Source of the DNA: Montifringilla adamsi
Taxonomy: Eukaryota > Chordata > Aves > Passeriformes > Passeridae
DNA length: 64,000 nucleotides
NCBI GenBank assembly: GCA_017590115.1
Contig: JAGGNK010013003.1
Coordinates: 3,592,431-3,656,430 of the forward strand
Direction: 5' to 3'
The position numbers were made by a program, and so were the translations under genes. The notes beneath the pieces were generated by a model, which did no database searches, had not been told where the DNA came from, and saw nothing but the letters and a program-made list of their open reading frames with translations. Shown in pieces: positions 25,569-34,570 of this stretch (position 1 is its first letter; every line of letters begins with the position of its first letter).

Positions 25569-26839
25569 GTGTTGGGAGACAAGGAACTGTGTTATGTCCT
25601 TACACCTGGCCACAGGGAAATTGAAGGCAGCCTGCTAATGTTAATTCAGACAGGACTCTAAGTGGGATGTGTCCCTGCTGAAGCTGTTTGCCTGGCAAGA
25701 GTGCTGCAGGATCATCAGGCTCTTAATTAGCCGGTGCTGTCTCCAGTTATAAAGCAAATTGACCAAACATTCTGACCTAGGGAAGAGATGGTTAAAACAC
25801 TCACAGCCTGTGGCTCTCCTTGCCCTTGGAATTTTTTTCTGATGGATTAACAGTGCTGGGAACCCAAGAACAACTTTTTCTCAATATTTTATTGTCAGGC
25901 ATTTTTTTCTCATATCCCACTGAACATGATCCATGGAGTATGGTTATTGTTCCCTGTTAATCACCCCTCTGGTCATGAAGCTCCTTGTGCCTGCCTGCTA
26001 AAGCCAGTGGCATCACTTATGCTGTGTCTCCAGGAGAGAGGGAGAAAAGAGGATTAAGTTTTAAAGAAAACAAAAATGTAATGCAAGAAAAAAAAAAAAA
26101 GATTTGGGTTTTTTTTCCCCCATTGTTGGACTTTGAGAAAGTAGAGGAATGGAAAGAGGAAAAAGGCTTTCCTATAAAAGAGATAATCTTCACCATTCAG
26201 TCTTTGGTGACTCTTTTGAAAAGCTGAGTTCACACAAGGTAAACAGAAGGGAAGATGAATAAGTTACCTCACATTCACTGCCAGGTGCTGCAGAGTCCAC
26301 AGTGCCTGATAACTTCTTACCCTTTTAGTTAACATAACGAATTCCAAAATGTTTCTCAGGAAATAGCTCGGATGGATCTCCTTCCTAGAAAAATGAAACC
26401 ACGTCGGTGAGGATCACAGGAACTGCAGACTTTGCGGGCTGGTCTGGCAGGAACTCCCAGGAACAGCCCTCCAGGGACAAGTCCATATAACTGGTGTGGA
26501 ACTCACCACTTGTGCTGGCAAAAAAACAAACTCCCCTAAGGAAACCAGGTTCTGCCAATAACAGTTCAGAAAGTCTGTGCTGTTCTGAAAGCCCTCAACA
26601 CATGAAATTGGGAGTAGATAAACAGTGTGACACAGAATACACACAGGGAAATCATGGGTGGTTGTAATACCAAAAAAAAGTAGCTGGGAAAGGTACTGTG
26701 ATCAACAAATGAGTGAATCTTGCCTCCAGAGTTCTTAGTCTTATCTCAAAAATCATTGGTATGGTAGGGGACTTTATAATTCCCAGAGATTTAGTTTCAG
26801 CTCTGGAGGGACACATGTGGGTGAGGAAATTGATAAATT

Positions 26840-26877
26840 AATTCATCAATTAGTTCAATTGATGAATTGAACTAATT
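26840..26877. repeat. Overlapping perfect inverted repeats
   Basis: Arm AATTCATCAATT (26840-26851) pairs with AATTGATGAATT (26857-26868) over a 5-base loop. Arm TTAGTTCAATT (26850-26860) pairs with AATTGAACTAA (26865-26875) over a 4-base loop. The two hairpins share sequence and exclude each other. Confidence 0.9.
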
Positions 26878-27198
26878 CTCTGATCAAATCTCTTCGTGTC
26901 AGGAGGAGAAACCACCCCAGAGACAGTTTTAAAACTGCGCCTGTTGTCTTTCCCTTGTTCTTCCCCAAAATGTGGCTCAGGGTGCCCAAGACAGAAACTC
27001 CCATCATTCTTGTCTGTTCCAAGGGTGGGAGGTGAGGATTGAGGACTGAGATTTTTCTCTGGCAGCACTGAGCAGCATCCTCCACCCTTTCCTGTGCTGT
27101 GTGACTCATGCTGGAGGGAAGAGGCATTGTTATGAATGTGAAGCACAAACTGACATCACCAATGAAGAAGAGGACCAGAGACAGATAGAGTGAATTAC

Positions 27199-27306
27199 AG
27201 AAAAAAAAAAATCAACAAAACCAAACCAACAGCAACAACCAAAACAACCCCCAAAAAACAACAAAAACAAAAAAAGAAAAAAAAAAAAACCAAAAAAAAA
27301 ACCACC
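27199..27306. repeat. A/C-rich (CAAA/CAA)n low-complexity tract
   Basis: A-runs of 7-12 are separated by C, CC or G, with no T after the first few bases. It is similar in style to the longer tract at 58346-58595. Confidence 0.85.
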
Positions 27307-30300
27307 CACAGGGCAGGTTCCTTCTCATTTGTTGCTCTGGACATACTGCAGGGAGGAGCTGTAGGTTTGGATCGGGACAAAGAGAATCTGCTCTCTACAC
27401 CTACCTTACATAACAAGTTAGAGGTACAAAGAGATGAATGCAGCTTTCCCCAGAACCTCCCTCTAGCAGGGCCCTCAGCAGGGCCATAACAAAGTCATCA
27501 CAGGGTTCTAAAAGCCCTGCTTTTCCTTGTGAAATGGAGAGGAGGCTTTCTCCAGGCATAATTGGGTATAAGCAGTTTGTGAATAACACCTTGCAAAACT
27601 TTGTACAACAGCAAGGACTTGTAAGTCTCTGAATTTTTATGTGTAAACTGGGCTTCCCACCTGTCATCTTTTGCAAATTTTCTTCTCTTTCATCACAAAA
27701 CATCTGCTTGAGGGCTAGAAGCAAGGTGGAAAGGCAAAATCATCTTCTTTACCATAAACATCTAAATTCGTGTATATGCCAGGAAAAAGAGAGCTGCCTT
27801 TGTATCTCAGGCTGAGGTCTCATTCTCTCCAGTGCAATCAAATGAACAGCTGTTGCTGTGGAGCTTGTCTAAAAACATCTCTCAGCATTCTGCTCATTCA
27901 GGTCTTTTATGCCTGCTGTTCCCAACATTTGTAGTTTTATCTCTCCACTCAGAGACACAATCAAATGCCACAGGCAACACCAGCCAGGGGCTGAATCATG
28001 TCTTTGCCTATGCCATATCTTGAAATTCCAGCAGAATTCTTTGATACCAAAATGGTCCAATGGCTGAAACACAGATTTTATGAAAGTTGAACATGAAAAA
28101 GAGACAGACTCATGCTGGTCTTCATTTACACCCTCATCCCCCCCATTCACACTATATTCTCTTGAACCTTTCATGGATTTCCAGAGATAAATATTGCTCC
28201 CAGTGTATCTCCTTCTACCAACTCAGCATCATTTAATTTGGTGGCAGTAGAAGTACCATTTCTCAGGCCAGTGCTTTTCACCTGCCACATCACTGTTCAG
28301 GAGCTTGGCAGGAAATTGTAAAGGCTGGAAGTCAACATGGTATTGCAGGGAAAAGAAGGAGGTGCTCACAATGCAGGAAATGCCACTTGAAAGGTTGGAT
28401 GAAGAAAGGTCAGATTAAGCTACACAGGGGCTTAAACTGTTTGGAGCTGTTTGGAAGTACTTGCATTTCAGGTGACACCTGCTCCCCATTGTTTCCTCAG
28501 TAAGTTCCAGATGGAGAAGGCCTGTTTGGGACTCGCATCCATTCCCTGGCTGTCCTTGCAGCTGAAATTACAGAAACTTCTGGAAGAGCTCTTTGCCACC
28601 ACAGGCTGAACTTTCCATTATACCATGGGCATAATGGAATTTTCAAATACCTGGCAGAGCAAAGAACCATTTGTCCTTTATTTAGTTCATAATTTCTGCC
28701 TGTGGAGCTGTTTGGCTGGACTGCAGAGACCCTTTGATGCTCTCCTCAGGACTGAAAACCATCCTGCCACGTCCCAATGCCTGTGCTGAGTGTCAGCCCC
28801 ATGCTTTCCCCAGCTGATTGGCACCTCCCTGCTGGCATTGTCAAGGTCCAGAACCAGATCCTGACTTCACTCTTTACCCATCCATGTCTTTAGCAAAGAC
28901 ACTGGAGTCTTTTTCTCACCATCAGTGGAAATAAGTGGTGTAAGCCTGAAGGTGGTATTACTGCCCAAAAATTGGAGATCAGCAAAAGTACAAGTTTAGG
29001 CAAGTTAAACAGAGGAATCAGAGTGTTTGACTAGAAGAAAGATAGAAGATACAGGAGCAGAAGCATCATCTGTATGAGCTACTCCTCATTCTGTGCCTTT
29101 ATTTTTTTTTTTACATGTCACTTGAAGAAGTGGAACTCAGAATCTGGCTAGTGGTTGCGTGGAGCCTGTGCATCCCTGGCCTTTCTGGCTCTTTGTTCCC
29201 ATAAAATGAAAAGAAATCCTTTCACCATCTGACCAAAGGGGTCAGGATGATCTCTTCTCCTCCTGCATGGAGGCAATCCTGCTCTCCAGCCTCAGGGTGA
29301 TGAGGCAGGGTTAATAATTGTGATCAGCATGTTTCTTGTTTGCAGATACTGAGTACCAGAAGGGATTTTGAGAGTATGATATATGAGTCACTGTGGGATG
29401 CAGCAGAATGTTTTAGCCTTGCTGCTTGGCGGTACATTATTCATCTTGTCTCGGCCTGTAAAACCTGCAGCCCAGAGACACCCTGAATCTGGTCTGCAGA
29501 AGCTCAACTTGAACCTCCAGGGAAGTTCCTTGAAAGTGTTTCTTAAAAAGACATTCATTATTTTAGTTAAAAAAAAGGAAGATAATCCTTCCAGATCTCC
29601 TCACCCCTTCTTCCCCTACCCCTCCTCACTTTTCTGGCTTACTTTCAAAGCCTCTAAAGAGAAGATTGATTGGTGGCTGGTATTTGCAGAAATCCCCATT
29701 TTCAGCCTTGTAACACCCAACCTTCATCACAGTCTGTGCCCCTGCTCCTACCCAAAAGCTGCATTAAATTGTTATATCCATCATCTGGCTGCCAGCCACA
29801 GCCTTGCCAGGGAAGGGAAGAAGTAAGTGGACAGAAGTACTATAAAACTCCACAGATAAGTCAGTTTTGTTCAGAAAGATCACTAACTTTTGCAGCAATT
29901 TTCAAGTGCATTAGAAAAGGTTGAGACACCTGGTGTAGCTTGATGAGCCTGTAGTGAATTAAACTCTTGTTGGTAGAGCACTTGGGTCTTCATTTTTGCA
30001 CCAGTCTTGGCTACACTGTTCTCTGAAACAGAGGTAGCTGAAAAAGCTATGGAAAAGCTGGGTATGATTTGGCTGTCTGATCTACACAAGACATTTCTTG
30101 ACCTCATGGATTTTACTCAGCAGGATGTAATTTCTTTGTGTCAAGTATGAAATGGGACAGATTCATCTTAGATTAGATTCAGGGACTTTCTCAAAGTGAT
30201 TAAAACCACCAAAGAGCTGATCCCTTAAAAAAAAAATCAAAAAAACTGTTCACTATTTGCTAGACAGTAAACTATTACTTTTGGCCTTAGTTACATTTTG

Positions 30301-31911
30301 TTTGGTAAGTATTTTCAGATCCTTTTAGCTTAAACCTGCAGAAATGTTGTCATTTTCATATAATGATGTTGAGTAGTAATGTGAGGGTTTTGCTAATTAG
30401 GAAATAGCATCAAAGAATTTTCTTAGTACTAAGCAAATTCCTTCAGATTACTCTTTCACAGACAAAAGCTTGATTCTGTGTGGTTGGTTTCTCCATCTCA
30501 ATGTAAATCTTTTTTACCAGAATGAAGGAAAATTATAAGATTGTCCTTCCCATGTGCCCTTACCAATGCAGTCTGCAGTTAAAAATCCATATAGGAGGGA
30601 TTTATTTCTCCTAAATTACAAAATATGCATTCAGTTAAGAGGAAAAAAATGCACTCAGATTATGTAATTTGTTGGGAAATAGAATTTCTGTGAAGGCACT
30701 GGTGTGTTCCCCAAGCAAATTCACTTTTTATCATAATGTCTGGGGCTGCATAATTCAAAAATTTCATGGCAGCACATGACTAATACAAGATACCTGGTTT
30801 TTTCTGGGTGAGCATTTTAACAGGAAACTGGGTTTTCACCATAGACCCAATCCTTTCACAAAGGTCAGGGCTGTCCTCAAAGAGTTCATCAAGGAAAAAA
30901 ACCCTGTTCTTTTTCAGCAGGGTTGTTGCTACACTGAAGATCCTATCAGGAAAAAGGCTACTAGTATTTGAAAAATCAGCCTTCTGAATCCTTTTGGGTC
31001 TCCCAACTCATTATTTTTGGTAAATCCAACCTCTTCTGTTGAAGCAATCAAGATATACTGTCAAGTTTTCAGACTATTTGACATTTTGACTAATGGTTTC
31101 TTTTCCCTTTGACTTCCCATCTATTTTTAGGTGAAGAAATGCTGGTTTAAAACTTTACAAAGTTTCATTTAAAAGAGGTCAACCCAAATGTTGCAGATTT
31201 TTCCGTTACATAAAGTGACATTTCAGAAATGCCAATTTGAAAATGTTCTATAATTTTTAAACTTTCCCTTCATTTTGGGGGGTCGAACCTTGGTTTATCC
31301 AAAAGTTCTGTAATGTTCATTGCTGGGCATTTACCTCAGTCCAACTTCAGTAAACAAGAACCTTCCAGACCCAGACTGGTTCTGTGGTGGGCAGCAGGTG
31401 CATGAGGAAAGTCTCTGAGGGGAGCTGAAGGACCAGCTCTTTCTAAAGCTTTCTCTGCTTTCCTTGCCAACACTTTCAAGAGCCCCTAACATGATCCCAA
31501 AAGGCCCTGGCATTTTTTTAAAAAGAAATCTTCTTTTGAGTCTTTGGTGATTCCAGACAAGAAGATCATGAAATCTTTGGTTACCCTGCAGAGAGGCTTT
31601 GCAGAGTGAGTAGGATGCCTTCCCCACCTAAACCAAAGGACATGACAGCAGGTGTGTAAACCTGTGTTATTTCTGTCTTGCTGCTTTGAAACAGCTCCCT
31701 CCAGCCTGCAGCCTCGCCTGTATTGTTTGATATTGTTTCTGCCTGAAATATTCATAAAGCATTATGCTTAAAAAATTAGGTTGATGAATGAGGAGAGACA
31801 GTTCTCCTAATAAAGTCATTGACAGAAGGGCCAAAGAGTTTTTGGGGTTTTTAGAATGTGTGGAAGCTTGTCATTTGGTTGCTACAAATTGGTCTGAATA
31901 GCAAAAACATA

Positions 31912-31916
<5 letters not shown>

Positions 31917-31942
<26 letters not shown>

Positions 31943-31947
31943 CAAAG

Positions 31948-32019
<72 letters not shown>
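31917..32019. repeat. Poly-A block just upstream of the last exon
   Basis: The block has 26 A (31917-31942), caaag, then 72 uninterrupted A (31948-32019). It lies 441 bases before the terminal coding exon on the sense strand of SYNDIG1. No retrocopy with target duplications is evident upstream of it. Confidence 0.95.
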
Positions 32020-32022
<3 letters not shown>

Positions 32023-32431
32023 GCAAAGACAAAAATAGAACAGTAGATGGCTCTGAACAAGAAAGTGTCCTAGCACATTGATCATTTGTGGAGACATACA
32101 ATTAAAGCATTGAGGTTTCCTCACTCGTTGTAATGAGGGAACAAAGGCTGCCTCAGAACTTAAGGAGCTCATTTGCTTGTACAAGACCTGTCTTGTAGCT
32201 GACAGATCTCTTACTGCCTGCCAGGTGTCCCTGCTTGATACCACACCACAAATGACACCCTCCTTTGAGATGCTGCTGGTTCCATCACCTCTCAACTCTG
32301 CAAACGACCTCATTTGACTAAAAAATGTCTGATTGCCCTCCAGTTTAACCTGTCACATCCCAGGATCCTGTTTCAGCCAAGAAATTAGAGTCATACCTTT
32401 ATTTCACCAGGTAAAACAAAAAAACCTGTGG

Positions 32432-32450
32432 CATTGTTGTTGTTGTTGTA
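32432..32450 (+). repeat. (TTG)n run beside the last splice acceptor
   Basis: About five TTG units end ten bases before the acceptor AG and take the place of a normal polypyrimidine tract. Length changes here could affect recognition of the terminal exon. Confidence 0.8.
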
Positions 32451-32460
32451 TCTCTTGCAG

Positions 32461-32619
32461 ACAAACAAAGCAGTAGCCAAGGGGGATTTCCACCACGCAA
32501 GCTCCAGCTCCCGGCGAGCTCTCTTCCTGGCTGTCCTGTCCATCACAATCGGAACTGGCATCTACGTCGGGGTAGCTGTGGCTCTTATTGCCTACCTGTC
32601 AAAAAACAACCATCTATGA
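32461..32619 (+). CDS. SYNDIG1: SYNDIG1, terminal coding exon with stop
   Basis: This exon encodes the last 52 residues plus TGA (32617-32619). It starts [19 protein letters not shown], a polar loop joining the two hydrophobic segments of the C-terminal CD225/dispanin-like domain. The second hydrophobic segment, [19 protein letters not shown] followed by AVALIAYL, comes next, and the protein ends SKNNHL. Joined to exon 2889-3026 at GAG|ACA it gives the contiguous family motif [12 protein letters not shown], which confirms the splice. The acceptor is ctcttgcag ending at 32460, preceded by a short TTG repeat rather than a pure pyrimidine tract. An open frame that begins upstream at 32428 with a leucine run is intron read-through. 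No frameshift or internal stop is present, so the gene appears intact over this part. The HH and SSSS residues in the loop look like lineage substitutions. Confidence 0.96.
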   Translation, partial: TNKAVAKGDFHHASSSSRRALFLAVLSITIGTGIYVGVAVALIAYLSKNNHL

Positions 32620-32889
32620 GCCTCAGGAAAGGGGGAAGAACCAGCCAACCCGGCTCCTGCACTGCAGGAGTCCCCAGCACATCAGACTGCGTGGTTTTCC
32701 AAAAACAAACACTTTCTGGGGGCAGGTACAGGATGAGATGGGCTTGTGCATTGTTGTAGGGTGGGAGGCTGGAGGGGCTGGGGGAAGTTCCACCATTTGT
32801 GATGCACAAGTCTTGCTTATCTTCATCAACCCCTGTACAAAAAAGGGAAAGAAAGAGCAAAAGAGAGACAAAGAATGAAAAGAAGAAAA

Positions 32890-32895
32890 AATAAA
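32890..32895 (+). terminator. SYNDIG1: Possible proximal poly(A) signal AATAAA
   Basis: A canonical hexamer lies about 270 bases after the stop codon, inside a purine-rich run. The downstream sequence gggtgttttgcctttgcc is moderately GU-rich, so a short alternative 3' UTR is possible. No transcript data are available here. Confidence 0.25.
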
Positions 32896-33927
32896 AGGAA
32901 GGAAGATGGGGGAAATGTGGAGAAGGGTGTTTTGCCTTTGCCTTCTTTTCAATATGGTGTTTACAAGCATCTGGCAAACTGAGCTGTTCTCTTATTACCT
33001 TCTTGGTCACCTGAACTTTGCAGCCAGCATGAGCTTGTGCTTAATTTGCTTGTTAAGCACGGCACTGGGATCTGGGAAAGCACGGACAGCGACTGGTTCT
33101 CTGAAGGAGCAATATAAAAACAAGAGGAAGAACATGGCTTGTTTTGTCTTTTGAATGCAGGACTCATTTGCCTAAGAGTGAATCAGACACCTCAGTGTAG
33201 AGTGGTATTGCCTACTCTTCTTGTTGGGAGTAGGTTTCCATGGAAGGAGAAAAGGAAATTAAAAACACTTTTACTTCCTTTCCTTGTTTTTGGATTAAGG
33301 TGTGCCCCACAGGCCCCCTCAGTGAAGAGCAGCTGAGGTTACAACTGCATGGCTCGGCTCTGCAGACAGAGTGCAATTTTGAAGTAACGTGAGACCCGTT
33401 GTAAAATTAATTCCTCCATCCAGTCACATCGTGATAACAGCACTTTACTGTGGCATTATTGCTCATCTGGGCTGCTCCACCTTGCCGTGGAGACCTGCAC
33501 AGCAGTCAGTGCAAGAAACCTGGGGAAAAATGCAAACTGAAATACTAATAAGTTTTTAATTAAAAAAAAAAAAAATCACGGTAAAGCATGGGAATTAACC
33601 AGAGAAAGGAATGCTTCATACATTTCTGGGGTCCTGCTCATACACAGACCAGTGAATACCACTCAGATCAGAAGCTCACAGCTCAGCTGTGCATCAGGGA
33701 CACGGCATAGCCATGGAGAGACAAGTCTGTTCCCCAATAAGCAGAGCAGTGGTAAATTGTAGGGGAATTGAACCTTGTCTTTCCTTCACTGACTGAAATG
33801 ATACATTTATTTTCTTCTTTACTTGCTCCCCACACTCAGCTGTTTTTTTTGTCTTACAGATTTCCCTGCACACAACTATTTTTTTGCCTAACCATTTCGT
33901 CCCACCCCAGGGTGTAACAGCATAGAC

Positions 33928-33951
33928 ATATATATGTAGCTACATATATAT
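33928..33951. repeat. 24-bp perfect palindrome in the 3' UTR
   Basis: The sequence is self-complementary around a central AGCT with alternating AT arms (half-site atatatatgtag). It is followed by a further (AT)n run to about 33956. Confidence 0.95.
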
Positions 33952-34164
33952 ATATACACAGAGAGGGGAAAACCATCAAATCAGTGACCATTTTATTACT
34001 CAACTGCCTCGTGTTTTACAAACATGGTTTCTTTGAACAAGAATGTCATCAAAGGTGTTTTCCTCCAGCTCTGTATTGTGTGTCATCTTTGCTCTGGGAC
34101 AGATTTTTTTCTCTTGTTTTAGGTTTCCATTATTTTGGTTTGAATTTGACTTCTTTTGTTTTGA

Positions 34165-34176
34165 GGGGGGGGGGGG
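34165..34176. repeat. Run of 12 G in the inferred 3' UTR
   Basis: An uninterrupted G12 follows a T/G-rich stretch (cttttgttttga). It is prone to sequencing error and able to join G-quadruplexes. Confidence 0.9.
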
Positions 34177-34221
34177 AGAACAAACACATGCAATCCTATT
34201 TTTCTGGTAGCTACACGGTTT

Positions 34222-34227
34222 ATTAAA
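34222..34227 (+). terminator. SYNDIG1: Probable SYNDIG1 poly(A) signal ATTAAA
   Basis: ATTAAA is the commonest variant of the cleavage and polyadenylation hexamer. It is followed 20-40 bases later by ggtgctttgtgtgacgc and a T run, a good downstream GU/U-rich element. It lies before the first CR1 fragment of the intergenic region. A later AATAAA at 34653 lies beyond that CR1 and has a weaker downstream context. Confidence 0.5.
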
Positions 34228-34417
34228 ACACATGGTATACAGCTACTGGTGCTTTGTGTGACGCTTTTTTGGGGTGGATGTGAAGCCTTAGACTGAGTGA
34301 AACTTGGCCCAGGACACCCACTGCAGCTACCTCGAGAGGTGCTGGTATGCACCAACTCATGCTGTCCCTGGACCCAAAAGCCTCTTGTAGTCACTGACAG
34401 GTTTTTTGGCATTGAAT

Positions 34418-34570
34418 TCACAGAACCATAGAATGATTTCTGTGGGATGGGAGCTTAAAAATCATTTAGATTTAACCCCCCTGCCACAGACAGGGATTCC
34501 ATCCACATTAGACGGCAAATTGTTGGGCTACAAACTAAGCCTGGAGACTGGCAATGTACTCCTAGTCCCT
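34418..34570 (-). mobile_element. CR1 LINE 3' fragment (old)
   Basis: cagaaccatagaatgatttc at 34424-34443, followed by gggatgggagcttaaaaatc and aacccccctgccacagac, is the diverged reverse complement of the CR1 3' end, where the family usually reads agaatcatagaatggtttgg and then ggttggaagggacc. Further on, gacagggattcc, acattagac and cctggagactggc still follow the consensus order. It marks the start of repeat-bearing intergenic DNA after SYNDIG1. Confidence 0.8.

Larger units (their letters stand above)
3027..32460 (+). other. SYNDIG1: SYNDIG1 last coding intron, 29,434 bp
   Basis: This intron is bounded by gtaatg at 3027 and ttgcag at 32460. Most of it is unique AT-rich sequence without recognisable exons on either strand. 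Landmarks in order are a candidate conserved element (about 3370-3720), a G/T-rich run (3879-3941), poly-T (9435-9527), a 91-bp tandem duplication (10950-11134), a TA run (23642-23664), a solo LTR (25071-25568), overlapping inverted repeats (26840-26877), an A/C-rich run (27199-27306) and poly-A (31917-32019). Stretches 4050-9430, 11135-23640 and 27307-31916 hold nothing else that I can support. Several open frames of 150-193 codons occur by chance. Confidence 0.9.
32620..34245 (+). other. SYNDIG1: SYNDIG1 3' UTR (inferred)
   Basis: Sequence after the stop has no coding signal and no mobile element until the CR1 fragment near 34,418. A purine-rich stretch (32838-32908), a run of 13 A at about 33562, a 24-bp perfect palindrome (33928-33951) and a run of 12 G (34165-34176) lie within it. 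The end is set by ATTAAA at 34222-34227 followed by a GU-rich region at about 34248-34270, which predicts cleavage near 34240-34246. An earlier AATAAA at 32890 could give a short 3' UTR. RNA evidence is needed to choose between them. Confidence 0.55.

Noticed and set aside
32428..32460. Extension of the terminal SYNDIG1 frame upstream with a leucine run
   Set aside because: This is the TTG repeat before the acceptor. The family sequence jumps from SHE to TNKAV, so these bases are intron.
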